Source: an uncultured Blautia sp.
GTDB lineage: Bacteria > Bacillota > Clostridia > Lachnospirales > Lachnospiraceae
Reading direction: 5' to 3'
Assembly (NCBI RefSeq): GCF_934372025.1
Contig: NZ_CAKROJ010000089.1
Location: 1 to 6,508 of the forward strand
DNA length: 6,508 nt
The notes below the pieces were generated by a model, which was given only the letters and a program-made list of their open reading frames with translations, made no database searches and was not told where the DNA came from. This document shows, in pieces, positions 6,283 through 6,508 of the stretch. Both the position numbers and the translations under genes were made by a program. The stretch's first letter is position 1; every line of letters begins with the position of its first letter.

Positions 6283-6508
6283 TAATCTGCATTTCTTATT
6301 TTCTTTGTTTGCAGTCTACTTTTTTGCTTAAAATGTAATCTGCATTCCTCGATTTCTTTGTTTGCAGTCTATTTTTTTGCTTAAAATGTAATCTGCATTC
6401 CTAGGTTTCTTTGTTTGCAGTCTATTTTTTTACTTAAAATGTAATCTGCATTCCTTGATTTCCTTGTTTGCAGTCTATTTTTTTACTTAAAATGTAATCT
6501 GCATTCCT
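6283..6508. repeat. 53-bp tandem repeat array, continuing past the window end
   Basis: Four complete units (6283-6335, 6336-6388, 6389-6441, 6442-6494) and 14 bases of a fifth (6495-6508) repeat with an exact 53-bp period and no indels. On the plus strand each unit starts TAATCTGCAT, contains CTTGTTTGCAGTCTA or a near copy, then a T-tract, and ends CTTAAAATG. Seven columns vary (12, 15, 16, 17, 22, 37, 44). The unit nearest the GH13 gene is the most diverged, and units 2-4 differ pairwise by only 3-5 bases. As 53 is not a multiple of 3 and every unit has TAA, the array is non-coding. There are no CRISPR-like spacers. It lies upstream of the GH13 gene, ending 44 bp from its start codon. Function unknown. 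Confidence 0.95.

Noticed and set aside
6283..6508. CRISPR array
   Set aside because: The whole 53-bp unit is repeated with only a few point differences; there are no unique spacers of 25-45 bp and no cas genes in view.
6283..6508. Array of mini-genes: most units read ATG CAG ATT ACA TTT TAA on the minus strand after GAGGA or similar
   Set aside because: The purine-rich stretch touches the ATG with no proper spacing, the product would be 5 residues, and it follows automatically from the repeat.

Overview
All supportable genes in this window lie on the minus strand. The sequence suggests a low-to-moderate G+C Gram-positive gut anaerobe, most likely of the Lachnospiraceae or a related Clostridia family. 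This rests on strong AGGAGG-type ribosome binding sites, TTGACA/TATAAT-type promoters, the style of the SBP-permease-ATPase set, and a cytoplasmic GH13 enzyme of a type common in those bacteria. The assignment is an inference; no rRNA or other marker is present.

Reading in the direction of transcription (from high to low coordinates): 6508-6283 is a 53-bp-period tandem repeat array that runs off the window end. Next is a 702-residue cytoplasmic GH13 alpha-glucan hydrolase (6238-4130). A 166-bp gap follows, carrying a strong promoter (TTGACA, 17 bp, TACTAT). It drives a polar amino acid ABC importer: an extracytoplasmic substrate-binding protein (3963-3091), one permease (2976-2329) and one ATPase (2317-1547). 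The permease and ATPase genes are tightly coupled. A 112-bp spacer with two hairpins separates the binding-protein gene from them. Finally, after a 116-bp gap with its own promoter and a leader hairpin, comes purB (adenylosuccinate lyase; 1430 to beyond base 1). Its last codons lie just outside the window.

The importer genes form one functional unit: the binding protein captures an amino acid, a permease homodimer carries it across the membrane, and the ATPase dimer powers transport. The GH13 enzyme (intracellular maltodextrin breakdown) and purB (purine synthesis) are not obviously linked to it and seem to be separate transcription units in the same orientation. I see no convincing intrinsic terminator anywhere, so read-through between units is possible.

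The genes are mostly ordinary housekeeping and transport genes. The least explained parts are the 53-bp repeat array upstream of the GH13 gene, the paired hairpins around the binding-protein message, and the lack of a lipobox in the binding protein. I found no evidence of a new multi-gene system. No gene-free stretch exceeds 300 bases; the longest, 6239-6508, is almost entirely the repeat array plus a short leader.
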